From DATAVB01 sp040414495 (GTDB lineage: Bacteria; Actinomycetota; Actinomycetes; Mycobacteriales; QHCD01): DNA of 20,125 bases. Below are positions 1-6,074 of the stretch, in pieces; positions within the stretch are counted from its first letter, which is position 1; each line of letters starts with the position of its first letter. The notes beneath the pieces are model-generated. The model saw nothing but the letters and a program-made list of their open reading frames with translations, did no database searches and had not been told where the DNA came from. The position numbers were made by a program, and so were the translations under genes. The stretch covers positions 1-20,125 of the forward strand of contig JBEDUI010000050.1 of NCBI GenBank assembly GCA_040414495.1, in the 5' to 3' direction.

Positions 1-335
1 TTTTCGACAAACGTAATTGCATTGCCGGACGGATCGGCGACCGGCGCCAATTTCGCATTCTTATTGGTAGTCATGACTGGACCGAGCGCGATACCGCGCC
101 CGGCCAATTCGGCGGTGTGCTTTTCCAGATCGTCCACAGCGAAATTCAGCGCCGTATTTCCGGCGCTGCCTGGGTTCTGATATACCTGAACCCAGGCCGT
201 CTCAGTAAGGTGCCAATCGGCCAGACCAGCCATCGGTTGCGCGTCCGCCGGTCGACCCAGAAGCCTTGCGTACCAGGAAATTGACGTCTCAAAATCCGCG
301 ACCGGAACGGTCGCGAGAACCTTGGTCAACGACAT
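1..335 (-). CDS. VOC-family (glyoxalase/bleomycin-resistance-like) protein, 3' end cut by window edge
   Basis: The frame reads leftwards from an ATG at 335-333 and is still open at base 1, giving about 111 residues. VOC proteins of this type are about 115-125 residues, so only a few C-terminal residues are missing. Visible features are an N-terminal strand (MSLTKVLATVPVADFETSI), the WYARLLG helix end, a central ALNFAVDDLEKH strand-helix and a C-terminal VADPSGNAITFVE strand. The usual first histidine of the metal triad is not seen, so it may bind a small molecule rather than act as a glyoxalase; the substrate is unknown. A Shine-Dalgarno GAGGAG lies 7 nt upstream of the start. The gene follows the SRPBCC gene by 16 bp and is the third gene of the ArsR-led operon, so it is probably repressed with it. 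Confidence 0.85.
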   Translation of the reverse strand, partial: MSLTKVLATVPVADFETSISWYARLLGRPADAQPMAGLADWHLTETAWVQVYQNPGSAGNTALNFAVDDLEKHTAELAGRGIALGPVMTTNKNAKLAPVADPSGNAITFVE

Positions 336-351
336 TTGCTCGCTCCTCGAT

Positions 352-801
352 TCAGCCGTTCAATTCCGCGGTCAATTTGTCCAGCCATTCACCGGTCCCC
401 TGTTCCCGCCAGGCCGGCGGTTCCAGACCATCGAGGTAGGTTCCCTGCTCGGTCAATATCAATTGGGTGCCATCCGATGCCGAACGGAATTCCACTGTGG
501 TCAGCGATACCGTCGCCGGACGATCGTTGGTAAATAGCGTCCCGGCGTAGACAATTCGCTGTCCTTTCACGATGTCCTGATATACGGATTCGAACCGCAG
601 TGTCGGCTCGTCGGCATGACCGGGGCGATGGACGGTTTCCCGCCCGCCGGGCCGGAAATCGAGATCGTGCTCCGTACCGGGCCCGGCGAACCAGCGGGCC
701 TTCGTCGTCGGATCGGCCCAGGCCGCGAATACCCGATCGGGATTCTTCGAATACGTACGTTCCAGCGTGAACGTCGTGTGCAGCACGGACATGTCGCTCA
801 T
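352..801 (-). CDS. SRPBCC/AHSA1-domain protein
   Basis: This 149-residue protein is a full-length member of the SRPBCC (START-like, AHSA1) fold. It opens with the typical strand TTFTLERTYSKNPDRVFAAW, then a helix with DPTTKARWFAGP. A strand around FRPGGRETVHRP follows, then the central LRFESVYQDI, and it ends with an amphipathic helix (EQGTGEWLDKLTAEL). The fold encloses a hydrophobic ligand pocket; the ligand cannot be read from sequence. The start at 801 is supported by GAGGAG about 8 nt upstream, inside the end of arsR; an in-frame ATG at 792 is less likely. The stop is 16 bp before the next VOC gene. ArsR-SRPBCC pairs are common in actinobacteria, where the regulator controls the partner. 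The family call is firm and the role unknown. Confidence 0.9.
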   Translation of the reverse strand: MSDMSVLHTTFTLERTYSKNPDRVFAAWADPTTKARWFAGPGTEHDLDFRPGGRETVHRPGHADEPTLRFESVYQDIVKGQRIVYAGTLFTNDRPATVSLTTVEFRSASDGTQLILTEQGTYLDGLEPPAWREQGTGEWLDKLTAELNG

Positions 802-811
802 AGCGGACTCC

Positions 812-1153
812 TCAGTCGTTGTCGTCGTCCAGTACGTCGCCGAGCCGGTCGAGCCGTTTCTCCCAGGCGGTGCGCTGCTGGTGCAGCCATGCCTCGGCCT
901 GCCGCAACGCGGCCGGTTCCAGGCGACAGGTCCGCACCCGGCCGACCTTCTCGGTCCGGATGACGCCGCTGTTTTCCAATACCTGCAGGTGCTGCAGCGC
1001 CGCCGCCAACGACATGGGCAGCGGCTCGGCCAGCTCCTTCACCGACGCCGGCCCCCGACTCAGCCGCTCGATCATCGCCCGCCGGTTGGGCTCGGCCAGC
1101 GCGTGGAAGAGCCGATCCGACGATTTCTGATGGTCAAGCATGTGCTTAACCAT
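812..1153 (-). CDS. ArsR-family winged-helix transcriptional repressor
   Basis: A 113-residue single-domain regulator. The family signature FHALAEPNRRAMIERL is near the N-terminus, followed by the winged helix-turn-helix (PASVKELAEPLPMSLAAALQ, then HLQVLENSGVIRTEKVGRVR). No ELCVC-type cysteine site is present, so it is unlikely to be a metal sensor. This subgroup is usually found with SRPBCC/AHSA1 genes, as here: the SRPBCC gene starts 10 bp downstream. The first ATG (1153-1151) has no Shine-Dalgarno and lies within a predicted -10 hexamer. The fifth codon is ATG at 1141-1139, where a transcript from that promoter would begin, so a leaderless start at 1141 is quite possible. Two 18-bp palindromes in the promoter region suggest autoregulation. 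Family call is strong; exact start is uncertain. Confidence 0.92.
   Translation of the reverse strand: MVKHMLDHQKSSDRLFHALAEPNRRAMIERLSRGPASVKELAEPLPMSLAAALQHLQVLENSGVIRTEKVGRVRTCRLEPAALRQAEAWLHQQRTAWEKRLDRLGDVLDDDND
1133..1150. promoter_or_regulatory. Candidate ArsR operator O2 (18-bp palindrome)
   Basis: GTCAAGCA-TG-TGCTTAAC matches O1 (1172-1189) at 14 of 18 positions. It keeps both GTCAAGC and GCTTAAC arms and changes only the central four bases. It covers the last bases of the predicted -10, the expected transcription start and the first codons of arsR. Binding here would block transcription start. Confidence 0.65.
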
Positions 1154-1176
1154 AGCCGCCGCAGGGCATTAGTCAA
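1149..1176 (-). promoter_or_regulatory. Predicted sigma-70-type promoter of the arsR-SRPBCC-VOC operon
   Basis: On the minus strand TTGACT (1176-1171) matches the -35 consensus at 5 of 6 positions. After 16 bp, TATGGT (1154-1149) matches the -10 consensus at 4 of 6. The predicted start, 7-8 nt further on, falls on or next to the ATG at 1141, giving a leaderless mRNA. Operator O1 overlaps the -35 and O2 overlaps the -10/+1. Confidence 0.5.
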
Positions 1177-1189
1177 GCGGTCGCTTAAC
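1172..1189. promoter_or_regulatory. Candidate ArsR operator O1 (18-bp palindrome)
   Basis: The sequence GTCAAGCG-GT-CGCTTAAC is an inverted repeat with 7 of 8 arm positions symmetric. It overlaps the predicted -35 hexamer TTGACT (minus strand) of the arsR operon and lies in the divergent gap to the SMP-30 gene. A second copy with the same outer bases sits 39 bp away. Assignment to ArsR is inferred from position. Confidence 0.65.
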
Positions 1190-1228
1190 TTTTCCCGATA
1201 GGCCTCAGTGGGCGCTGCACCTGGCACG

Positions 1229-2095
1229 ATGACAAGCATGCAGACACTGGCGTCTGGTTTCGGGTTGGTCGAGTCACCGCGGTGGCATGACGGGCAATTG
1301 TGGTTCGCGGATTGGACCGCGGGAGAAATCCGCGTGCTGGGTAGCGATGGGCAGACCAAGGTCGTGGTACGCCACGAATCACTGCCGCTGTGCTTCGATT
1401 TCCTGCCCGATGGCGGAATGTTGGTCGTGTCCTCGGCAACCCGCTCGCTCTTGCGCGTCGAATCGGACGGGTCGTTGGCGCCGTACGCGGACCTGACCCC
1501 GCTGTCGCAAATTGGCGCGAACGACATCGTCATCGACGGGCGCGGCAACGCCTACATCAACAGCAACGACGCCGAATTCGGGGCGAGCACACCCGAGGGT
1601 GGTCCGGCCACCGGCCGGGTCTACCTGGTGCCGGCGGCCGGCGAGCCGCGTCTGGTCGCGGACGACCTCGACTTTCCCAACGGCATGGCCGTCACCGCCG
1701 ACAACGGCACCCTGATCGTGGCCGAGTCGTACCGTCAGCGGTTGACCGCGTTCGACATCGCCGGCGATGGCACGCTGACAAATCGCCGCGTCTTCGCCGA
1801 CCTCGGCGATGACCCGCCCGACGGCATCACGATCGACGCGACCGGAGCGGTCTGGTACGCCGACGTGTCGCATCGCCAATGCGTACGGGTTGCCGACGGC
1901 AGCCAGACTCTGGACCGAATCGAGGCCGACCGGGGCGTATTCGCCTGCATGCTCGGCGGGCCGGACGGCACCACGCTCTACCTGGTCGGGGCACAGTGGC
2001 CGGGCGCGTCCGGGCTGACCGAGCACACCGAATGGGCCGGCGCCGTGTGGTCGGCCCCGGCACCACAACCGCGCAGCGGCTGGCCCGGCAACTAG
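1229..2095 (+). CDS. SMP-30/gluconolactonase/LRE-family protein
   Basis: A six-bladed beta-propeller of the SMP-30 (gluconolactonase, Ca/Zn-dependent lactone hydrolase) family, about 288 residues from this start. Family marks run in order: the first metal ligand in GLVESPRWHDGQLWFADW, a DLTPLSQIGANDIVIDGRGN segment typical of the family, FPNGMAVTADN carrying the ligand Asn, VAESYRQRLTAFDI, and DPPDGITIDATGAVWYAD carrying the ligand Asp. It therefore looks catalytically complete and probably hydrolyses a sugar or other lactone in the cytoplasm. ATG at 1229 is chosen because it puts the ESPRW motif at the usual distance from the N-terminus; GTG at 1208 and ATG at 1238 are also possible and none has a clear Shine-Dalgarno. 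It is divergent from arsR, so O1 could also affect it. Its stop abuts the hairpin at 2096-2150. Confidence 0.88.
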   Translation: MTSMQTLASGFGLVESPRWHDGQLWFADWTAGEIRVLGSDGQTKVVVRHESLPLCFDFLPDGGMLVVSSATRSLLRVESDGSLAPYADLTPLSQIGANDIVIDGRGNAYINSNDAEFGASTPEGGPATGRVYLVPAAGEPRLVADDLDFPNGMAVTADNGTLIVAESYRQRLTAFDIAGDGTLTNRRVFADLGDDPPDGITIDATGAVWYADVSHRQCVRVADGSQTLDRIEADRGVFACMLGGPDGTTLYLVGAQWPGASGLTEHTEWAGAVWSAPAPQPRSGWPGN

Positions 2096-2150
2096 GGCAT
2101 GTCTCTTAAATCCTTGGCCTGCTGCGCGGCCAGGATTCAAGAGACATGCC
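2096..2150. terminator. Long hairpin between convergent genes, probable bidirectional terminator or small mobile-element relic
   Basis: The left arm 2096-2119 and right arm 2128-2150 form a stem of about 23 bp with one mismatch and one bulged T, around an 8-nt loop. The arms begin GGCATGTCTCTT and end AAGAGACATGCC. The hairpin fills essentially the whole gap between the stop of the SMP-30 gene (2095) and the stop of the VOC gene (from 2150, minus). Neither side has a U-tract, so it would be an actinobacterial I-shaped terminator. The symmetry extends towards TA at both ends, which also fits a palindromic relic of a transposable element. Confidence 0.7.
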
Positions 2151-3436
2151 TAACCGTCAGGCCAGTGCTCTTCGCGCCCGACCGAGACCGCGATATCCAC
2201 CTCGTTGCCCTCCGGGTCGGCGAGCGTCCACCAATACGGGGCCGCCTCGTCGTAGACGATCGTTCCCCCGGCGCCGAGGGCCGCGTCGAGGTACGCGCGG
2301 GCCCGGTCCTCCGGTACGAAAACGTCGATGTGGATGCGGTTTCGCTGCCGGCGGCGGTCCTCCTCCGCGGCGGGCATCTGCTGGAAGACGACCGGCGGAC
2401 CCAGCCGGCGCGGATCGAAAATGTCCGTGACCCCGGGCCGCGGATCGTAGTCGTATCCAAGAACCGCCCGCCAAAAGCCCCGTACGACCGGGATATCGAC
2501 CGCGTCGATCACGACCTGCACGAACCGCAATGGCGAGAAGTCCGCGGTCAGGTTCAGGCTGCGGGCCGCCGCCTGGACCCGGCGAGCCAGGTCGACGAAC
2601 CGTCCGTCCTCCCACTGGTCCTTGCCCGAATCGATGGTGACGCCCTCCGGGCGCAGGTCCACCAGGAGCGACAGGCCCGCGTCATCGGCGAGACCGGCCA
2701 CGGCGGTCGCCAACTCGGCCGCCCGCACCACGGAAGTAACCGGATAAAACGCCATCGCGCCGAACAGCACGCGCCAATCAGCGGTCGCCGGTTCATCGTC
2801 CAATCGGTCGGCCGGGATGAGGTCGATTTCGTTGCCGTCCGCGTCGGCCAGCGTGGCGTAGTAGTCGCCGACGTAGCGCGACCGACCACCGAGCGACTCC
2901 AGCCCTTCGAGCGGCAGCGCGCTCGGCCGGCTGACGTCGACATGGATCCGGTTGCGTAGCGGCCGGGTTCGGTCCTGCTGCTGGAACCAGATGCCCGGAT
3001 CCCGCCGCATCGGGTCGACCAGATCCTCCTCACCCAACTGCTCGTAATGCAGCGCGGCCCGCCAGAACGGCAGCACGGCCGAGGTCTCGAGCGCGTCGAT
3101 CGTCAGCTGCACGGCCTGCAGCGCCAACGGGTCCGCGGTCATGCCGAGATCGTCGGCCGCCGCCGAGATCGCCTGGGCGACCGCAAGATCGGCGCCGGTG
3201 AACCCGGGAGAATCGGGCGCGCCGATCCGTACGTGTACCCCGCCGGCCCGCAGGTCAAGATCCGGCCGGGAACCGGCGCTCTCGGCCAGCTCGGCGACGC
3301 GCCGGACCAGAGCCGCGCCGGCCGCATGCGATGGCGCGCTGAACCAGGCACTGGCCCCGGCGGCGAGCGCGCGCCAGTCCTGGACCCCATTCGCCTGCTG
3401 AAACTGCTTCGCGGTGAGCCGCGCGTCGTCACCCAT
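2150..3436 (-). CDS. Tandem-duplicated PCD-like plus VOC (Glyoxalase_6-like) protein
   Basis: This 428-residue protein is two copies of one module. Each module has a pterin-4a-carbinolamine-dehydratase-like half (about 21-100 and 221-300) followed by a VOC domain (about 106-209 and 305-418). The copies align clearly: LTIDALETSAVLPFWRAAL with VIDAVDIPVVRGFWRAVLG, RNRIHVDV with RNRIHIDV, and LADADGNEIDLIP with LADPEGNEVDIAV. True PCD enzymes carry an HH-P-x(n)-H active site; here the positions read SRPDLDLR and LSLLVDLR, so the dehydratase chemistry is probably lost and the domain may bind a ligand. The VOC halves keep the His of the NRIHVDV motif and an acidic residue in GNE(I/V)D. It starts 42 bp after the LUD gene on the same strand, so it is probably the second gene of that operon. 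No strong Shine-Dalgarno is seen. The substrate is unknown. Confidence 0.85.
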   Translation of the reverse strand: MGDDARLTAKQFQQANGVQDWRALAAGASAWFSAPSHAAGAALVRRVAELAESAGSRPDLDLRAGGVHVRIGAPDSPGFTGADLAVAQAISAAADDLGMTADPLALQAVQLTIDALETSAVLPFWRAALHYEQLGEEDLVDPMRRDPGIWFQQQDRTRPLRNRIHVDVSRPSALPLEGLESLGGRSRYVGDYYATLADADGNEIDLIPADRLDDEPATADWRVLFGAMAFYPVTSVVRAAELATAVAGLADDAGLSLLVDLRPEGVTIDSGKDQWEDGRFVDLARRVQAAARSLNLTADFSPLRFVQVVIDAVDIPVVRGFWRAVLGYDYDPRPGVTDIFDPRRLGPPVVFQQMPAAEEDRRRQRNRIHIDVFVPEDRARAYLDAALGAGGTIVYDEAAPYWWTLADPEGNEVDIAVSVGREEHWPDG

Positions 3437-3478
3437 GACGGCAGGATGCCCCGTCGCTACGACAATGGGCCCCTATAT

Positions 3479-4108
3479 TCAGAATCCGATGGCTTCCCGG
3501 AGTAGCAGAACGGTGCCGCGGCCGGGTTCGAGTTCCGCATTGAGGACGAGCAGCCGGTTCACGGCGCTGGGACCTCCGTACATCTGCATGGCCCGGTCGG
3601 TTTCCAGCGGGAGGCAGTGCTCCTCGACGCGGCGCAGCGCGGTGCTCAGGTCGGGTACCACCTTCTGCGCCCCGACGACCCAGATCGCCCGGAGCGAGCC
3701 GCCGGCGTACCCGGGGAGCTGGCTTCCGGAGGCCGAGGCGATCACGAGCGAGCCGGTTTCGGTGACCGCGTGGACGCTGCCCACGATGACGTCCGGACTG
3801 GACATCAGCCGCCAGATCTCGGCTAGTTGGGTGGCGCGATCCATGCTCTGGCCCCGGGTCCTGATCGCGTCGTACCGCCCGCTGGCGTTGATGTCCTCCT
3901 CGATGCCGGATAGGCGGAGGGTCTCGCTGGCACCGGTGAATACGCTCGCGCCCTCGGGGATCAGATCCTTGATACGGCTACGGGCGGCCGCGGCGTCGTC
4001 GAGGATCTCGACCGAGAATGTGTTCGCCCGCAGCGCGGCGGCCGCCCGCTCCAAGCGCGGCGCGGTCGCCGGTTCGGTGAACGATGTGATCGAGGTCTGG
4101 GTGGTCAT
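3479..4108 (-). CDS. LUD-domain protein (LutC/DUF162-like), stand-alone
   Basis: A 209-residue protein matching the LUD (LutC/YkgG-type) domain over nearly its full length. Marks are SVFTGASETLRLSGI (about 55-69), the core VGSVHAVTETGSLVIASASG (about 109-128), VVGAQKVVPDLSTALRRV (about 144-161) and the C-terminal LLLREAIGF. In lutABC operons this domain belongs to lactate oxidation, but no iron-sulfur LutA or LutB gene is nearby, so a lactate role is not supported here. The start at 4108 has a strong AGGAGG (4120-4115) 6 nt upstream. An ECF41-like promoter sits about 35 bp upstream, and the gene is divergent from the sigma factor gene, which usually indicates a regulon member. The VOC gene follows in the same direction. 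Confidence 0.88.
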   Translation of the reverse strand: MTTQTSITSFTEPATAPRLERAAAALRANTFSVEILDDAAAARSRIKDLIPEGASVFTGASETLRLSGIEEDINASGRYDAIRTRGQSMDRATQLAEIWRLMSSPDVIVGSVHAVTETGSLVIASASGSQLPGYAGGSLRAIWVVGAQKVVPDLSTALRRVEEHCLPLETDRAMQMYGGPSAVNRLLVLNAELEPGRGTVLLLREAIGF

Positions 4109-4141
4109 GTGGAGCCTCCTGTTTCGTCGGTTCAGCCGTTC

Positions 4142-4167
4142 GACAAGGCAGCCGCGCGGAGTGTGAG
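4142..4167 (-). promoter_or_regulatory. Predicted ECF41-type promoter of the LUD-VOC operon
   Basis: On the minus strand CTCACA (4167-4162), then exactly 16 bp after CACA, TGTC (4145-4142) followed by G. The ECF41 (SigJ-group) consensus, as I recall it, is TGTCACA-16/17 bp-CGTC, so the -35 shares TCACA and the -10 shares GTC. It mirrors the promoter on the other strand (4181-4206). Predicted transcription start is near 4134, leaving a leader of about 25 nt that carries the AGGAGG of the LUD gene. Confidence 0.6.
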
Positions 4168-4180
4168 GTCAGCGCGTCGG

Positions 4181-4206
4181 CTCACACTTCGGCCGGCTGA
4201 TGTGTC
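4181..4206 (+). promoter_or_regulatory. Predicted autoregulated ECF41-type promoter of the sigma factor gene
   Basis: CTCACA (4181-4186), 16 bp, then TGTC (4203-4206) followed by G. Over 30 bp it agrees with the opposite-strand promoter at about 21-22 positions, including CTCACACT, CGGCTG and TGTCG. The two -35 regions stand back to back 13 bp apart, forming the perfect inverted repeat AGTGTGAG/CTCACACT at 4160-4188. Predicted start near 4213 rules out a translation start at 4210 and supports ATG 4249. Confidence 0.6.
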
Positions 4207-4248
4207 GTATTGCTGAGGGCATCGCGACCAAGGGAGGCGGGCGAGACG

Positions 4249-5157
4249 ATGAGCACCCGATTCGAGGCAGGCGACGATCCAGGCTTGGACGCCGTCATGA
4301 GCGAACGACGTCGGCTGATCAATCTTGCCTACCGGATGCTCGGTTCGCTGGCCGAGGCTGAGGATGTCGTGCAGGAGACCTACGCCCGCTGGTACGCCAT
4401 GTCGCCGGCGCAGCAGGAGGCGATCGAGACTCCGGGTGCGTGGCTGACGACCGTCGCCAGTCGTATCTGCCTCAACCTGCTCGGTTCGGCCCGGGCGCGG
4501 CGGGAACAGTACGTCGGCGAATGGATTCCGGAGCCGCTACCGGACGGGACCGACAGCACGGTCGACCCAGCTGACCGCGTCACCCTGGACGAGTCGGTCA
4601 ACATGGCGTTCCTCGTGGTGCTCGACTCAATGACCCCGGCCGAACGGGTCGCGTTCATCCTGCACGACGTCTTCCGGTACCCGTTCACCGAAGTGGCGCA
4701 GATCGTGGGCCGTACCCCGGCAGCCTGTCGCCAGCTGGCCTCCGCGGCCCGCCGTCGCCTCCGGGCCGCGCAGGCTCCCGCGACTCCGACCGCCCAGCGC
4801 GCTGAGATCGTCCGTAATTTCAAGCGGGCCTGGGAGGCCAAGGACATCAACGCCCTGATCGGTCTGCTCGACCCCGATGCCACCGCGACCGCCGACAGCG
4901 GCGGCCGCGCCCTAGCGTTCCGGGATCCGATCGAAGGCCGCGAGCAGATCGCCCGCGCCTGGATCATGATCGCCAACCGGTCATTGAGCGACATGACCCT
5001 GCTCGAGCGGACGGTCAACGGCCAGCCCGGGCTGGTGGCGCAGCAGGACGGCGTCGTCGTGTCGGTCTTCGCGTTCGAGGTCGATGGTGACCGGGTCAAG
5101 CACATCTGGGTGATGCGTAACCCCGAGAAACTCCGTCCCTGGACGACAAACGGCTAG
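4249..5157 (+). CDS. sigJ: ECF41-group RNA polymerase sigma factor (SigJ-like) with fused SnoaL-like domain
   Basis: A 302-residue extracytoplasmic-function sigma factor. Region 2 is at about 20-80 (RRLINLAYRMLGSLAEAEDV, then VQETYARWY), region 4 at about 118-172 (DSMTPAERVAFILHDVFRYP, then the helix-turn-helix FTEVAQIVGRTPAACRQLAS). A SnoaL-like C-terminal domain follows (about 185-297). All three ECF41 marks are present in slightly varied form: WIPEP (92-96, family WLPEP), DSGGR (216-220, family DGGGR) and NPEKL (291-295, family NPDKL). In this group the C-terminal domain, rather than an anti-sigma factor, controls activity; accordingly no anti-sigma gene is adjacent. ATG 4249 is chosen over an upstream in-frame start at 4210 because GGGAGG lies at 4232-4237 and the predicted transcript starts after 4210. 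The last four bases, CTAG, are shared with the stop of the convergent GNAT gene. Confidence 0.93.
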   Translation: MSTRFEAGDDPGLDAVMSERRRLINLAYRMLGSLAEAEDVVQETYARWYAMSPAQQEAIETPGAWLTTVASRICLNLLGSARARREQYVGEWIPEPLPDGTDSTVDPADRVTLDESVNMAFLVVLDSMTPAERVAFILHDVFRYPFTEVAQIVGRTPAACRQLASAARRRLRAAQAPATPTAQRAEIVRNFKRAWEAKDINALIGLLDPDATATADSGGRALAFRDPIEGREQIARAWIMIANRSLSDMTLLERTVNGQPGLVAQQDGVVVSVFAFEVDGDRVKHIWVMRNPEKLRPWTTNG

Positions 5158-6020
5158 GCGTCGCGGCGGCGGTCCCGGACCTCAGGCAGCTGCTGGAAAC
5201 CGGCTGACTTGTAGGTGGCGACGGCACCGACATTGGAGCTCGGTGTGCAGACGATCGCGCTGGAGGAACCCAGCTCCCGCAGCGCGGCCGCCGCGGCGAG
5301 CGTGATCGCCGTGCCGTAGCCATGACCGCGATGTTCCCGGTGCACGCCCATCGGCTCGAGCAATCCGGGTCGGCCCGGACCGGCCGACCACACCGTCACC
5401 GCGCCCACCGCGTTGCCCTGCCCGTCGTATGCGAGCAGGCACCGGGCCTCGGCGTAAAGCAGTCCGGCCGCCATCGCGTGCCAGCGCTCGACCGTGAACG
5501 TCGATTTGTCGAACGATGCCCGCTGTACGGCGGCCCGTACGTCCGCCTGCTCCGGCCCGACCACCTCGATCCGCACGCCCGGGTCCTTCACCGGTTCGGC
5601 GAGGTCGCGGCGCAGCGGCGTCCACGGCTCGTCAACACCCCAGCCGTCCTCGGCCAGTACGTCGTGCAGCAGCGCGCCCCGGGGCGCCTCGATGTTCACC
5701 TTGCCTGTCGGCAGTACGCCGCGCTCCGGTTCGCTCACGTCCTGAGCCAGTTGGTGGGCCAGTTCCTGGTCCCGATAAGCGTCCGGCGCGATCGTCAGCC
5801 GCAATACGTCGGGACTGTCCAGCAGCCCGACCGCGAGAATCCGTCCGTCCCGGCTCCAGATCCGGGCCGCCGCGGCCGTGGCTTCCGCACCGAACCGCCA
5901 AAACCAGCCAAGGTCGCCCGGATGCAGTTGCATCGGCGCCCCGTCGTACTGCCACTCCCGCAGTACGTCGACCGCCTGACCCAGCTGGCCGGGGCCCGGT
6001 GTGCCCAACACAGTCGCCAT
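5154..6020 (-). CDS. GNAT-family N-acetyltransferase, probably two GNAT domains with degenerate N-terminal copy
   Basis: A 288-residue protein. The C-terminal half (about 147-288) is a clear GNAT domain: IEVVGPEQADVRAAVQRASF at its start, AVGAVTVWSAGPGRPGLLEP before the acetyl-CoA loop, then VHREHRGHGYGTAITLAAAA with the R-x-x-G-x-G pyrophosphate loop, and YKSAGFQQLPEV at the end. The N-terminal half has a GNAT-like pattern (LAVGLLDSPDVLRLTIAPDA, YRDQELAHQLAQDV) but lacks the R-x-x-G-x-G loop, so it is probably a non-catalytic copy. The acyl acceptor is unknown. The start at 6020 gives the natural N-terminus; no strong Shine-Dalgarno. It converges on the sigma gene and shares the bases CTAG for both stops, leaving no space for an intervening terminator. 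Confidence 0.85.
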   Translation of the reverse strand: MATVLGTPGPGQLGQAVDVLREWQYDGAPMQLHPGDLGWFWRFGAEATAAAARIWSRDGRILAVGLLDSPDVLRLTIAPDAYRDQELAHQLAQDVSEPERGVLPTGKVNIEAPRGALLHDVLAEDGWGVDEPWTPLRRDLAEPVKDPGVRIEVVGPEQADVRAAVQRASFDKSTFTVERWHAMAAGLLYAEARCLLAYDGQGNAVGAVTVWSAGPGRPGLLEPMGVHREHRGHGYGTAITLAAAAALRELGSSSAIVCTPSSNVGAVATYKSAGFQQLPEVRDRRRDA

Positions 6021-6074
6021 GCCCCGATCTCACACCACCGCGTTGACCTTCCGCGCCTGATTTTCGAGTGCCCC

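Noticed and set aside
586..596. GGATTCGAACC, the complement of a tRNA T-arm sequence (GGTTCGAATCC on the minus strand).
   Set aside because: No cloverleaf can be drawn around it, and it encodes the conserved LRFESV segment of the SRPBCC protein.
764..784. ACGTACGTTCCA inside the SRPBCC gene as a second SOS box.
   Set aside because: Only one arm fits the LexA consensus and it is well inside a coding region.
2099..2959. Long plus-strand open frame opposite the tandem VOC gene.
   Set aside because: The product is Arg/Pro/Gly-rich with no domain, whereas the minus-strand product has two recognisable VOC modules; it is a high-GC shadow.
4210..4248. Upstream in-frame extension of the sigma factor gene to 4210.
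   Set aside because: The predicted transcript starts about 4213, and GGGAGG at 4232-4237 serves ATG 4249.
6027..6054. CTCACAC at 6029-6035 as a third ECF41-type promoter.
   Set aside because: No TGTC or CGTC occurs 16-17 bp downstream.
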